DNA of 38,674 nucleotides from Planctomycetota bacterium (lineage in GTDB: Bacteria; Planctomycetota; UBA1135; GCA-002686595), in assembly GCA_028278425.1 (NCBI GenBank), contig JANQEJ010000148.1, positions 1 through 38,674 on the forward strand. Direction: 5' to 3'. The first letter of the stretch is position 1. Every line of letters begins with the position of its first letter. The notes under the pieces were generated by a model. The model saw only the letters and a list, made by a program, of their open reading frames with translations. It was not told where the DNA came from and made no database searches. The translations under genes and the position numbers were made by a program. Of this stretch, positions 32,558-38,674 are shown one piece after another.

Positions 32558-33178
32558 CTACAGCAACGACGCGATCTGGTAAGCCGCGAACTGCGCGAAA
32601 CGCGACGGCGAGAGCAGCGCCATCCGCCAGTCCCGTCCGTCCTCGTCGTCGCCGTCGGGGGTGGTGAAGTAGACCTCCAGCCCCTCGCGGACGCGCTCCT
32701 CGCTCGCGTCGAGGTGAACGGAGGAGGACCAGATCACGAGGCCGGTCTCCGCCGCGACCATGTCGACCTGGACGGAGAGCTTCTGCGGCGGGAAGAACTG
32801 GCTCTGGGTCACCGTGCCGAAGAGGATCGCGTCGAGGCTGTAACGCCGCGAGAGGTCCACGACCGTGTCCGGGCTGTACCAGCCGCGGCGGTAGGGATCG
32901 CTCTCGTGGACCTCCTCGAGGTCGCGGCCGTCGAGCGGCACCAGCTCGAAGGGCGTCGACAGGCTGAGCTCGCTGAAGAAGGCGCTCTTGAGCCCGGCGG
33001 CCTGCTCGACGGTCACGTCGGCGCCTTCGAAGGGCATCAGGCCGATGCGTCGGAGCCGGTACGTGTCGAAGTCCTCCGCGACCTGCGCGGTCGCGAGCGC
33101 CGGCATCGACGGCGGCTCGGGGAGGATCGCGCTGCAGCCCGCGAGAAGGAAGGCTCCGAGGAACGGGGTAAGGCGCAC
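32558..33178 (-). CDS. LpoB/CsgG-like lipoprotein, flagellar cluster
   Basis: 206 aa lipoprotein with lipobox LAGC (C15). The mature part has the alpha/beta pattern of LpoB/CsgG/TolB-N-like proteins: RRIGLMPFEG (43-52), a FFSEL helix, FELVPLDG, a YSLDAILFGTVT segment and a GLVIWSSSVHLDA strand. Relatives in this fold include flagellar FlgO-type outer-membrane proteins and PBP activators. It lies 4 bases after a coiled-coil lipoprotein gene and at the end of the fliA transcript, so a role in an outer-membrane flagellar collar or ring is plausible but inferred. No cysteine besides the lipidation site is evident. It converges on the FlgM-like gene with a 45-base gap. Confidence 0.78.
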   Translation of the reverse strand: MRLTPFLGAFLLAGCSAILPEPPSMPALATAQVAEDFDTYRLRRIGLMPFEGADVTVEQAAGLKSAFFSELSLSTPFELVPLDGRDLEEVHESDPYRRGWYSPDTVVDLSRRYSLDAILFGTVTQSQFFPPQKLSVQVDMVAAETGLVIWSSSVHLDASEERVREGLEVYFTTPDGDDEDGRDWRMALLSPSRFAQFAAYQIASLL

Positions 33179-33182
33179 TTCG

Positions 33183-33827
33183 CTACTCCTCGCGCAGCGC
33201 GACGTCGTTCTCCTGCTCGTTCAGGTCGACCGAGGGGTCGATCGTCTCGAGCAACGCCTTCTGCCACTCGATCTTCGACTCGAGCAGGATCTTCTCCGCC
33301 TCGAGCCGCCGGATCTGCGCGGTGGTAAGACGGCCCGCGAGATCGCGGTTCTCGGCGCGCAGCTCGGCGTTCTCGCGCTCGAGATCGGCGACCCGCCGCC
33401 CCAGGGTCTCCTGGTCGCCCTCGACGAGCCCGATGCGGGTGTGCGACTTCTCCAGCTCGGTGAGAAGCGACGACACCTCCAGCTCGAGCGCGTCGCGCTG
33501 GTCGAGCACCTGCTGGTAGAGCTCGAGGATGTAGAGCCGGCCCGATTCGGTCGGCTGCACGCCGTGCGTCGCGGAGCCGACCTGCGGCGTGCCGAGCGGC
33601 TCGGCGTCGACGACCCCTAGGTCGATCGGCGCCACGCCGCCCGAGTCGGCGTTCCGGGGTGCCGGGTCCGGCTCGTACGGGCCGAGCGGGACGGGCTCCG
33701 CCCGCTGCGCCGGGTCGTCGAGCCCGGGCTCGTAGAACGACGGCAGGCCGCCGTCCTCCACCCACATCGGCGTCGTGCAACCGGCGAGCGCCAGCGGAAC
33801 GAGCGTGAGAAAGCTCCGGATCTTCAT
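33183..33827 (-). CDS. Coiled-coil lipoprotein, flagellar cluster
   Basis: 214 aa from ATG 33827 with an AAGGAG ribosome-binding site; lipobox LAGC (C17). A Pro/Asp-rich, probably disordered segment (about 18-95) is followed by a long coiled coil (about 100-200) of Leu/Glu/Arg heptads, e.g. around RVADLERENAELRAENRDL. The ATGA overlap with the preceding 66-aa gene shows translational coupling, and the LpoB-like lipoprotein follows 4 bases later. A periplasmic spacer or tether between outer membrane and another structure is possible. I do not recognise a named family. Confidence 0.75.
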   Translation of the reverse strand: MKIRSFLTLVPLALAGCTTPMWVEDGGLPSFYEPGLDDPAQRAEPVPLGPYEPDPAPRNADSGGVAPIDLGVVDAEPLGTPQVGSATHGVQPTESGRLYILELYQQVLDQRDALELEVSSLLTELEKSHTRIGLVEGDQETLGRRVADLERENAELRAENRDLAGRLTTAQIRRLEAEKILLESKIEWQKALLETIDPSVDLNEQENDVALREE

Positions 33828-34024
33828 CTTGTCTCCTTCGGCTCGAATTCGAGTTCCAGGACGGTGACCTCGCCGCACGAACAGCGGAGCTCGATCGCGC
33901 GGACGGTTCCGTCGGCGCGGAGCAGGCGCACTTCCTTGGCGGGGGAACAGGAGGCGCGCGCGGGCGCGGGCGTCGACGGGTCTCCGCCGAGGCGGACCAG
34001 GTGGTTCTTGATGATCGAGGACAT
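33824..34024 (-). CDS. Small CxC protein, unknown function
   Basis: 66 aa. It contains RCSCGEVTVLELEF near the C-terminus (a CxCG motif) and one more Cys in ASCSPAKEV near residue 26, which could together bind a metal. The segment VRLLRADGTVRAIELRCSCGE looks like a compact beta-hairpin. The start ATG 34024 has no strong Shine-Dalgarno. The ATGA overlap with the following lipoprotein gene and the 8-base gap after the 85-aa gene support it being a real gene in the fliA transcript. Function unknown. Confidence 0.62.
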   Translation of the reverse strand: MSSIIKNHLVRLGGDPSTPAPARASCSPAKEVRLLRADGTVRAIELRCSCGEVTVLELEFEPKETR

Positions 34025-34032
34025 GGTGTTCT

Positions 34033-34290
34033 TCAGGCGAGCACGTCGAGGCTTCCGCCGAGCTCCGGGTCGGCGCCGCGGGCCGGCGCCTGGGAGTCGG
34101 CGTCGCGCCGGTCGGCGGTCGGAGCGGAGGGACGCTTCTGACCCTCGCCGCTTTGCTCCGCCAGCTCGGCGCCGAAGTCGCGCTCCTGCTGGTCCATCTG
34201 CTGATCCTCGTCGCGCTGGCGGGTGGCGTGCACCGCGCCGCTCGTCGAGAGGCTTCGGTCGGTCTGCACTCTGCGGATGCTCGTGTCCAT
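34033..34290 (-). CDS. Small disordered protein after fliA
   Basis: 85 aa from ATG 34290, which has a GGGAG ribosome-binding site 7 bases upstream; a GTG at 34308 overlapping the fliA stop would add six residues. The sequence is Gln/Asp/Arg/Ser-rich with no hydrophobic core and is predicted disordered. It ends in GGSLDVLA, which looks like a short amphipathic tail. No family is recognised. Position directly behind fliA makes a flagellar regulatory, chaperone-like or secreted role conceivable, but nothing in the sequence proves it. Confidence 0.55.
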   Translation of the reverse strand: MDTSIRRVQTDRSLSTSGAVHATRQRDEDQQMDQQERDFGAELAEQSGEGQKRPSAPTADRRDADSQAPARGADPELGGSLDVLA

Positions 34291-34304
34291 GAACGTGCTC
34301 CCGG

Positions 34305-35036
34305 TCACGGCGCGCCGATCGCGGTCTTCATCCCGCGGTTCAAGAGATACAGCGCGCGGCTGTGGATCTGGCTGATGCGCGATTCGGTCACGCCCAGCAC
34401 CTCGCCGATGTCCCTGAGCAGGAGCTCTTCGCCGTAGTAGAGCGTGATGACCGTCTTCTCCTGCTCGGGCAGGTCGCTGATCGACTTGACGAGGAGCTCC
34501 TTCAGCTCGTTGTACTCGGCGCTCCCCTCGGGATCCGTGGTCTGCGGATCGGTCAGCATGTGGACGAGGTCGTCCGACGGCCCGTCGTCCAGCGAGACGG
34601 TCCCCGCGATCCGCGCGTGGTGCAGGATCTCGTCGACCTCGCTCTCGTCGATGTCGAGGCGCTCCGCGATCTGCTCGATCGACGGGGGGAGACCGTGCTC
34701 CTGTTCGAGCACGTTCACCGCGCGGTCGAGCTCGCGCACCCGTTCGCGCCGCCCGCGCGGCAGGAAGTCCATGCGCCGCAGCTCGTCCAGGATCGCGCCG
34801 CGGATCCGGGGGAAGGCGTAGGTCGAGAACTTCAGCCCGCGCTCCGGCTCCCAGGAATCGGCGGCCGAGATCAGGCCGATCATCCCGAAGCCGAGCATGT
34901 CCTCGCGCTCCACCCGCCCCGGAACGTCGAAGGACATGCGCCCGACGATGTGGTGGAGGAGCGGCAGGTGATCGAGGATCAACGCGTCGCGATCCACGCT
35001 CCCTGGGTCGGAAATGATTCCCACGTCGTCAGCCAA
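34305..35036 (-). CDS. fliA: Flagellar sigma factor sigma-28 (FliA/WhiG family)
   Basis: 243 aa. It directs RNA polymerase to late flagellar promoters. Region 2 is clear (DMLGFGMIGLISAADSWEPERGLKFSTYAFPRI), region 3 follows (GAILDELRRMDFLPRG..., LPPSIEQIAERLDI) and region 4 ends the protein (LPEQEKTVITLYYGEELLLRDIGEVLGVTESRISQIHSRAL). The length is typical for FliA. The reading frame starts at a TTG (35036) preceded by GAGGTG; a GTG five codons later is an alternative. It is 44 bases downstream of the small membrane protein gene and follows flhA-flhF-flhG, the gene order seen in many flagellated bacteria. A FlgM-like gene lies nearby on the opposite strand. Confidence 0.96.
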   Translation of the reverse strand: MADDVGIISDPGSVDRDALILDHLPLLHHIVGRMSFDVPGRVEREDMLGFGMIGLISAADSWEPERGLKFSTYAFPRIRGAILDELRRMDFLPRGRRERVRELDRAVNVLEQEHGLPPSIEQIAERLDIDESEVDEILHHARIAGTVSLDDGPSDDLVHMLTDPQTTDPEGSAEYNELKELLVKSISDLPEQEKTVITLYYGEELLLRDIGEVLGVTESRISQIHSRALYLLNRGMKTAIGAP

Positions 35037-35080
35037 CCGTCACCTCGGCGAACGACACGGTTTCAGGTCCAGGCTCGGGA

Positions 35081-35338
35081 TCATGGCTGCGGCTCCTCCT
35101 CTCCCCGACCGGCGGCTTTGTCCGCCGCCAGCGACTTCTCGAGCGCGAAGAGGCCGAGCTTCATCACGGCCAGGACCGACGCGAACGCCAATCCCCCGCG
35201 CAGGGAAGCCACCGAGACGGGCACGTGGTGGAAGAGCGAAATGAGCGCGACAAGACACCCCGCCGCCACCGCCACGCGCCGTTCGAACGGACGCCAGGCG
35301 AGGCGCAGGGAAACTTCTTCGGAACCCCTATCGGACAT
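35081..35338 (-). CDS. Small two-helix membrane protein between flhG and fliA
   Basis: 85 aa with two predicted membrane helices (about 22-41 and 45-66), a basic N-terminus (LRLAWRPFERR) and an acidic C-terminal tail (GRGEEEPQP). The ATG at 35338 overlaps the end of flhG by 11 bases, so it is co-translated. Uncharacterised small membrane proteins are common at this position in flagellar operons. There is no motif pointing to a function. Confidence 0.7.
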   Translation of the reverse strand: MSDRGSEEVSLRLAWRPFERRVAVAAGCLVALISLFHHVPVSVASLRGGLAFASVLAVMKLGLFALEKSLAADKAAGRGEEEPQP

Positions 35339-36173
35339 GGCAATCCAAAGGCTTGAGGAGCGGTTTCGCGCGCGAACCCGTCCCGGGACGCGCCCGGCCG
35401 AGCAGGCGCTCGGTCAGTCGGCGGAGCGCGCGCGTCGCGGTCGAACGGGGATCGGCCAGGCAGAAGGGCTCCTGCCGGAGCGCCGCCGTGAGGACGCCGT
35501 GCGAGCGCGGCAGCCAGCCGAAGAAGCGCGGCGAGCGCGCCAGGAACCGCTCGCACACCGCGCGGAGCTTGTCGGCGATGCGGCGCGCCTCCTCGACGCC
35601 GGCGAAGTTGACGACGAGCTCGGGCGTCGCCACCTCGACGCCCGCTTCCGACGCGAAGGCGTCGAGCGCCTTGATCACGCCGTAGGCGTCCGTCGCAGCC
35701 GCCGGGTCGGGCGACGTGACGACCAGCACGCGGTCGGCGGCGGCCGCGAAGGCGAGCACGTCGTCGCCGATGCCGGCGGCGGTGTCGCCGATGACGATCT
35801 CGTAGTGCGCGGCGAGGCGCGAGACCTCGGAGAGGATGCGCCGCCGGCGCTCCGCGGAGGGGCGCGCCGCCTCGAGCTCACCGGAGCTTGCCGGCAGGAC
35901 GTGGACGCCGCCCGGTCCCTCGACGACGCAGTCCTCGAGCCGCCGGCGCCCGGCGAGGAAATCCTCGACGTCGTTCTCCTTCGGGAGCTTGAGCAGCACG
36001 TCGAGGTTCGCGAGGCCGAGGTCGAGGTCGATCAGCAGCGTGTCGCGTCCCGACCGCGCCAGCTCGACGGCCAGGTTCGCGGCGAGCGTGCTCTTGCCGA
36101 CGCCGCCCTTGCCGCCCGTGACGAGCACGAAGGGACACGGCATGTGCGGAACGTCGCTCCGGCGCACCGTCAC
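35328..36173 (-). CDS. flhG: MinD-like ATPase FlhG/FleN
   Basis: 281 aa from GTG 36173, whose GTGA overlaps the flhF stop; ATG 36143 would shorten it by ten residues. It has the deviant Walker A GGKGGVGKST, LIDLDLGLANLDVLL (switch I), VIGDTAAGIGDD (Walker B/switch II) and a C-terminal basic segment. FlhG controls the number of flagella together with FlhF and activates FlhF GTPase through an N-terminal DQAxxLR-type peptide. That peptide is absent here, because the protein begins almost directly with the ATPase domain. It is followed by a small membrane protein gene and fliA. Confidence 0.92.
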   Translation of the reverse strand: MTVRRSDVPHMPCPFVLVTGGKGGVGKSTLAANLAVELARSGRDTLLIDLDLGLANLDVLLKLPKENDVEDFLAGRRRLEDCVVEGPGGVHVLPASSGELEAARPSAERRRRILSEVSRLAAHYEIVIGDTAAGIGDDVLAFAAAADRVLVVTSPDPAAATDAYGVIKALDAFASEAGVEVATPELVVNFAGVEEARRIADKLRAVCERFLARSPRFFGWLPRSHGVLTAALRQEPFCLADPRSTATRALRRLTERLLGRARPGTGSRAKPLLKPLDCHVR

Positions 36174-37147
36174 CGCGAGATCCTCCCGCGCAGGAGAAGG
36201 TCGGCGAAGTGATCGCCGCGCGCGCGCCGCAGGTGGCCGCGCACGTCCTGGCCGTCGCACAGGAACGCGATCGGGAGCTTGGCGCGCAGGCACCGCTCGA
36301 GCGCCGGCGTCGGCCGCGCGGTCTCGTCGAGCTTCGTGATGATGGCGCCGGCCGGATTCATCGGCGCGAAGGCCGCGATGGCGTCGTCGAGCGCCGCGCG
36401 GCTCGCCGTCGCCGGCAGGACCAGGTAGACCTCGGAGCGCGCGACCTTGCCCAGTCCGCCGAGCTCCCGGGCGAGCGACTCCAACGGCTCTGACTCGCGC
36501 AGCGGCACGCCGGGAGTGTCGAGCAGGATCGCGTCGATGCCCGCCCGAACGGCGGCGGCCTCGTCGAGCTCCTCCGCGCTCGAGACCGCGGCGATCGGGA
36601 TCTCGTGGCGGTCAGTTGCCGCCGCCGCGCGGTCGAGCGCCTCGAGCGAGCCGACGCCGACGGGATCGAGGCTCGCGAAGCGGACGCGCCGGTTCGCGCT
36701 GAAGAGCTTGCGGCCGAGCTTCGCCAGGGTGGTCGTCTTGCCGCCGCCTGTCGGCCCGACCAGGGCGATGATCCGCGTCGTTCCGTCGCGCTTGGGCGAC
36801 GTGCGCACGGGCAGTACCTTGCCGATCACGCGCGCCGCGACGTCGAGCGCGTACATCCCCTGCACGCCGGTGCGCTCCACCGCGGCGGCGACCCTGTCGG
36901 TCAACGCCTTGGAGGCGCCGTGCTCCAGGAGCCGGCGGCGGACGTCGTCCAGGCCGGGCGTCCGCTTCCGGCTCGCGGACGCGCGCGCACGTCCGCGGCG
37001 GATGCGCGCGGGCTCGGCGACCGCGATGGTCACGCCGCCGTTGGCGACGGTCTCCTGGCTCAACACGACGGCACCGTCGCCGTGCGCTTCGCGCGCGCGG
37101 CGGAGCGCGTCGGTCAGGTTCTTTCCCCGAATGCGATGGATCTGCAT
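36170..37147 (-). CDS. flhF: Flagellar SRP-type GTPase FlhF
   Basis: 325 aa. It begins with the FlhF N-terminal pattern (KNLTDALRRAREAHGDGAVVLS), followed by a basic linker (about 45-65) and the SRP-GTPase NG domain: P-loop GPTGGGKTTTLAKL, DTPG (G3) and ITKLDE (G4). FlhF sets the site of flagellar assembly at the cell pole with FlhG. The domain deviates in places: the usual DTxRxGAxEQL motif reads LDPVGVGSLEAL, and G3 is DTPG instead of DTAG. It sits one base after flhA and overlaps flhG by 4 bases. Confidence 0.92.
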   Translation of the reverse strand: MQIHRIRGKNLTDALRRAREAHGDGAVVLSQETVANGGVTIAVAEPARIRRGRARASASRKRTPGLDDVRRRLLEHGASKALTDRVAAAVERTGVQGMYALDVAARVIGKVLPVRTSPKRDGTTRIIALVGPTGGGKTTTLAKLGRKLFSANRRVRFASLDPVGVGSLEALDRAAAATDRHEIPIAAVSSAEELDEAAAVRAGIDAILLDTPGVPLRESEPLESLARELGGLGKVARSEVYLVLPATASRAALDDAIAAFAPMNPAGAIITKLDETARPTPALERCLRAKLPIAFLCDGQDVRGHLRRARGDHFADLLLRGRISR

Positions 37148-37148
37148 G

Positions 37149-38674
37149 TCAGTCGTCCAAAGTCACGATGGCCGCCGTCTCGACCGAGCGGGCCGGGACG
37201 ACCTCGTTGTAGGAGAGCACCGCCACCTTCGGCAGCGACGCGCGCACCAGCTCGTTGACGAAGCGGCGCACGTTGGAGCGCACGAGCACGACCACCTCCT
37301 TGCCGCCTCGCGCGGCTTGCGCCAGCGATTCGCCCATGCGCTCGACGAGCGCCTGCAGCAGCGCCGGACTGACCGGCGCCGCATCGGGATCGGTCCCGGT
37401 TCCGACGGCGGCGGCGAGCCGCGACTCGACCGCGGGGTCGAGCGTCACCGCGTGCACCGTTCCGTCGCGGTCGGCGTACATCTCGCACAGGACGCGGCCG
37501 AGCCGCTGGCGCACGAGCTCGCTCAGCGTCTCGACGTCCTTCGTGCGGTCGACGTTGTCGGCGATCGTCTCGAGGATCGCCGGCATGTTGCGGATCGGCA
37601 CGCCCTCGGCGAGCAGGTTCTTGAGCACGCGCTGCACGTCGCCGTAGCTCATCTTGTCCGGCACGAGCTCCTCGACGACGGCGGCGGACGTGCCGCGCAC
37701 GTTCTCGATCAACTCCTTGACGTCGTCGCGGCTCAGGATCTCGGGGATCGTCCCGCGCAGGAGCTCGGAGAGGTGCGTGACCAGCACGCTGGTCGGGTCG
37801 ATCACGGTGTAGCCCATGATCTCGGCTTCGTCGCGCTGCGCCTCCGGCACCCAGACCGCGGGCAAGCCGAAGGCGGGATCGACCGTCTCCTTGCCGCGCA
37901 GCTTGCCGCTCGCGCCGCCGGGATCCATCGCGAGGTAGAAGCCGGGCTCGATCGTGCCGCTGCCGACCTCCTGCCCGCCGACCAGGATCCGGTAGGCGCC
38001 GGGGTCGAGGCGGATGTTGTCCTTGATGCGCACCGGAGGGAGCACGACGCCGTCGCGCGTCGCGAAGCGCCGCCGGAGCTGCGCGATGTGATCCAGGATG
38101 CCGGTGCCGTTCTTGTCCTGGACGAGCGGGATCAGGCGGTAGCCGATCTCGAGCGCGACGCGGTCGACCTGGAGGAGGTCGAGCGTGTCGTCGCGGGTCT
38201 CCTCCGCGCCCGCCTCGGCCGCTTGCTCCGCCTCGGTCGGCGTCGCCTTCTCGAGCAAGAGCTCGTCGACGTCCTCCACGCGGCGCGTCGCGCGCCACGC
38301 GAGCAGGAGCGCGATGGCGAGCACGGCAAACGGCATCATCGGCATCCCCGGCAGGAGCCCGATGACGAACATCATGCCCGCCGCGATCACCGTCGCCTTC
38401 GGCCGGCCGCCGACCTGCGCCATCAGGCTGTGCCCGAGGCTCTGCTTGCTCGTCGCCTTGGTCACGAGGATCGCCGACGCGGTCGACACCAGGAGCGCCG
38501 GGATCTGGCTCACCAGGCCGTCGCCGATGGTCAGCATCGAGTAGCGCTCGGCCGCCTGGCTCAGGGTCATCGCGCCCGCGAGCCCGATGGCGATGCCGCC
38601 GATCAGGTTGAGCGCCGTGATGATCAGGCCGGCGATCGCGTCGCCGCGGACGAACTTCGAGGCGCCGTCCATCG
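37149..38674 (-). CDS. flhA: Flagellar export component FlhA, 5' end outside window
   Basis: The last ~508 codons of FlhA; the start lies beyond base 38674. Present are the FHIPEP-family segment MDGASKFVRGDAIAGLII, several membrane helices (about 12-36, 54-72 and 92-126 in the visible part), the acidic linker and the complete cytoplasmic domain with GYRLIPLVQ, PPVRIKDN, GLPAVWV, YTVIDPTSVLVTHL and VLSYNEV. FlhA forms the nonameric export gate of the flagellar type III apparatus. The stop is followed after one base by flhF. This fixes the reading direction of the flagellar operon. Confidence 0.96.
   Translation of the reverse strand, partial: MDGASKFVRGDAIAGLIITALNLIGGIAIGLAGAMTLSQAAERYSMLTIGDGLVSQIPALLVSTASAILVTKATSKQSLGHSLMAQVGGRPKATVIAAGMMFVIGLLPGMPMMPFAVLAIALLLAWRATRRVEDVDELLLEKATPTEAEQAAEAGAEETRDDTLDLLQVDRVALEIGYRLIPLVQDKNGTGILDHIAQLRRRFATRDGVVLPPVRIKDNIRLDPGAYRILVGGQEVGSGTIEPGFYLAMDPGGASGKLRGKETVDPAFGLPAVWVPEAQRDEAEIMGYTVIDPTSVLVTHLSELLRGTIPEILSRDDVKELIENVRGTSAAVVEELVPDKMSYGDVQRVLKNLLAEGVPIRNMPAILETIADNVDRTKDVETLSELVRQRLGRVLCEMYADRDGTVHAVTLDPAVESRLAAAVGTGTDPDAAPVSPALLQALVERMGESLAQAARGGKEVVVLVRSNVRRFVNELVRASLPKVAVLSYNEVVPARSVETAAIVTLDD

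Noticed and set aside
36174..36293. 40-residue N-terminal extension of FlhG
   Set aside because: It is a Pro/Arg-rich shadow of the flhF end; GTG 36173 overlaps the flhF stop and leads into the ATPase fold.
1..38674. CRISPR array, tRNA, rRNA or insertion sequence
   Set aside because: No regularly spaced direct repeats, cloverleaf-like sequence, rRNA or transposase was seen. The repeated CxxCH codons in the cytochromes are coding repeats, not arrays.

Overview
The window is GC-rich, Gram-negative bacterial chromosome. It is gene-dense: no stretch over 300 bases lacks a gene, and I see no rRNA, tRNA, CRISPR array or insertion sequence. Lipobox lipoproteins, a C-terminal-aromatic beta-barrel and long multiheme cytochromes indicate an outer membrane. 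Secreted sulfatase-superfamily proteins, FHA-domain proteins and the flhA-flhF-flhG-fliA order would suit a Planctomycetota-like or Myxococcota/Desulfobacterota-like lineage. That placement is inference, not proof.

Layout. (1) 1-3037 (+): the 3' part of a sulfatase-superfamily gene, a hairpin, then a less GC-rich orphan gene with an HsdR-type PD-(D/E)XK nuclease domain. (2) 10885-3063 (-): a run of an M24 peptidase homologue, an M64-like protein that has lost its zinc site, a secreted Xaa-Pro aminopeptidase, prfB with its programmed +1 frameshift, a second sulfatase-superfamily lipoprotein and purH. sfsA (+) starts head-to-head with the M24 gene. (3) 26360-11800 (-): a tightly packed seven-gene cluster for electron transfer. 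Its order is outer-membrane beta-barrel, decaheme lipoprotein with LVIVD propeller, tail-anchored twin-FHA protein, 17-heme periplasmic cytochrome, diheme b-type membrane protein, a cytoplasmic protein joining two cyclic-nucleotide-binding domains to four [4Fe-4S] sites, and an FHA-TM-15-heme fusion. (4) 26584-28578 (+): a divergent lipoprotein with two GlcG/HbpS-type domains. (5) 31921-28582 (-): a secreted M1 metallopeptidase and a polytopic membrane protein. (6) 32051-38674: a flagellar regulatory block. It has a FlgM-like gene (+) facing flhA-flhF-flhG-(membrane protein)-fliA and four small or lipoprotein genes (-).

The standout is region 3. Its proteins provide 42 CxxCH c-type heme sites (15+17+10), two predicted b hemes and four [4Fe-4S] clusters. 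In principle these can link cytoplasmic iron-sulfur chemistry to the cell surface. No molybdopterin, hydrogenase or other catalytic subunit is present, so it looks like a conduit rather than an enzyme. Unusually, signalling domains (three FHA and two cyclic-nucleotide-binding) are built into the redox parts. This suggests that electron flow or complex assembly is controlled by phosphorylation and cyclic nucleotides. I know of Geobacter Cbc-type clusters and porin-cytochrome conduits with similar redox parts, but not with these regulatory fusions.
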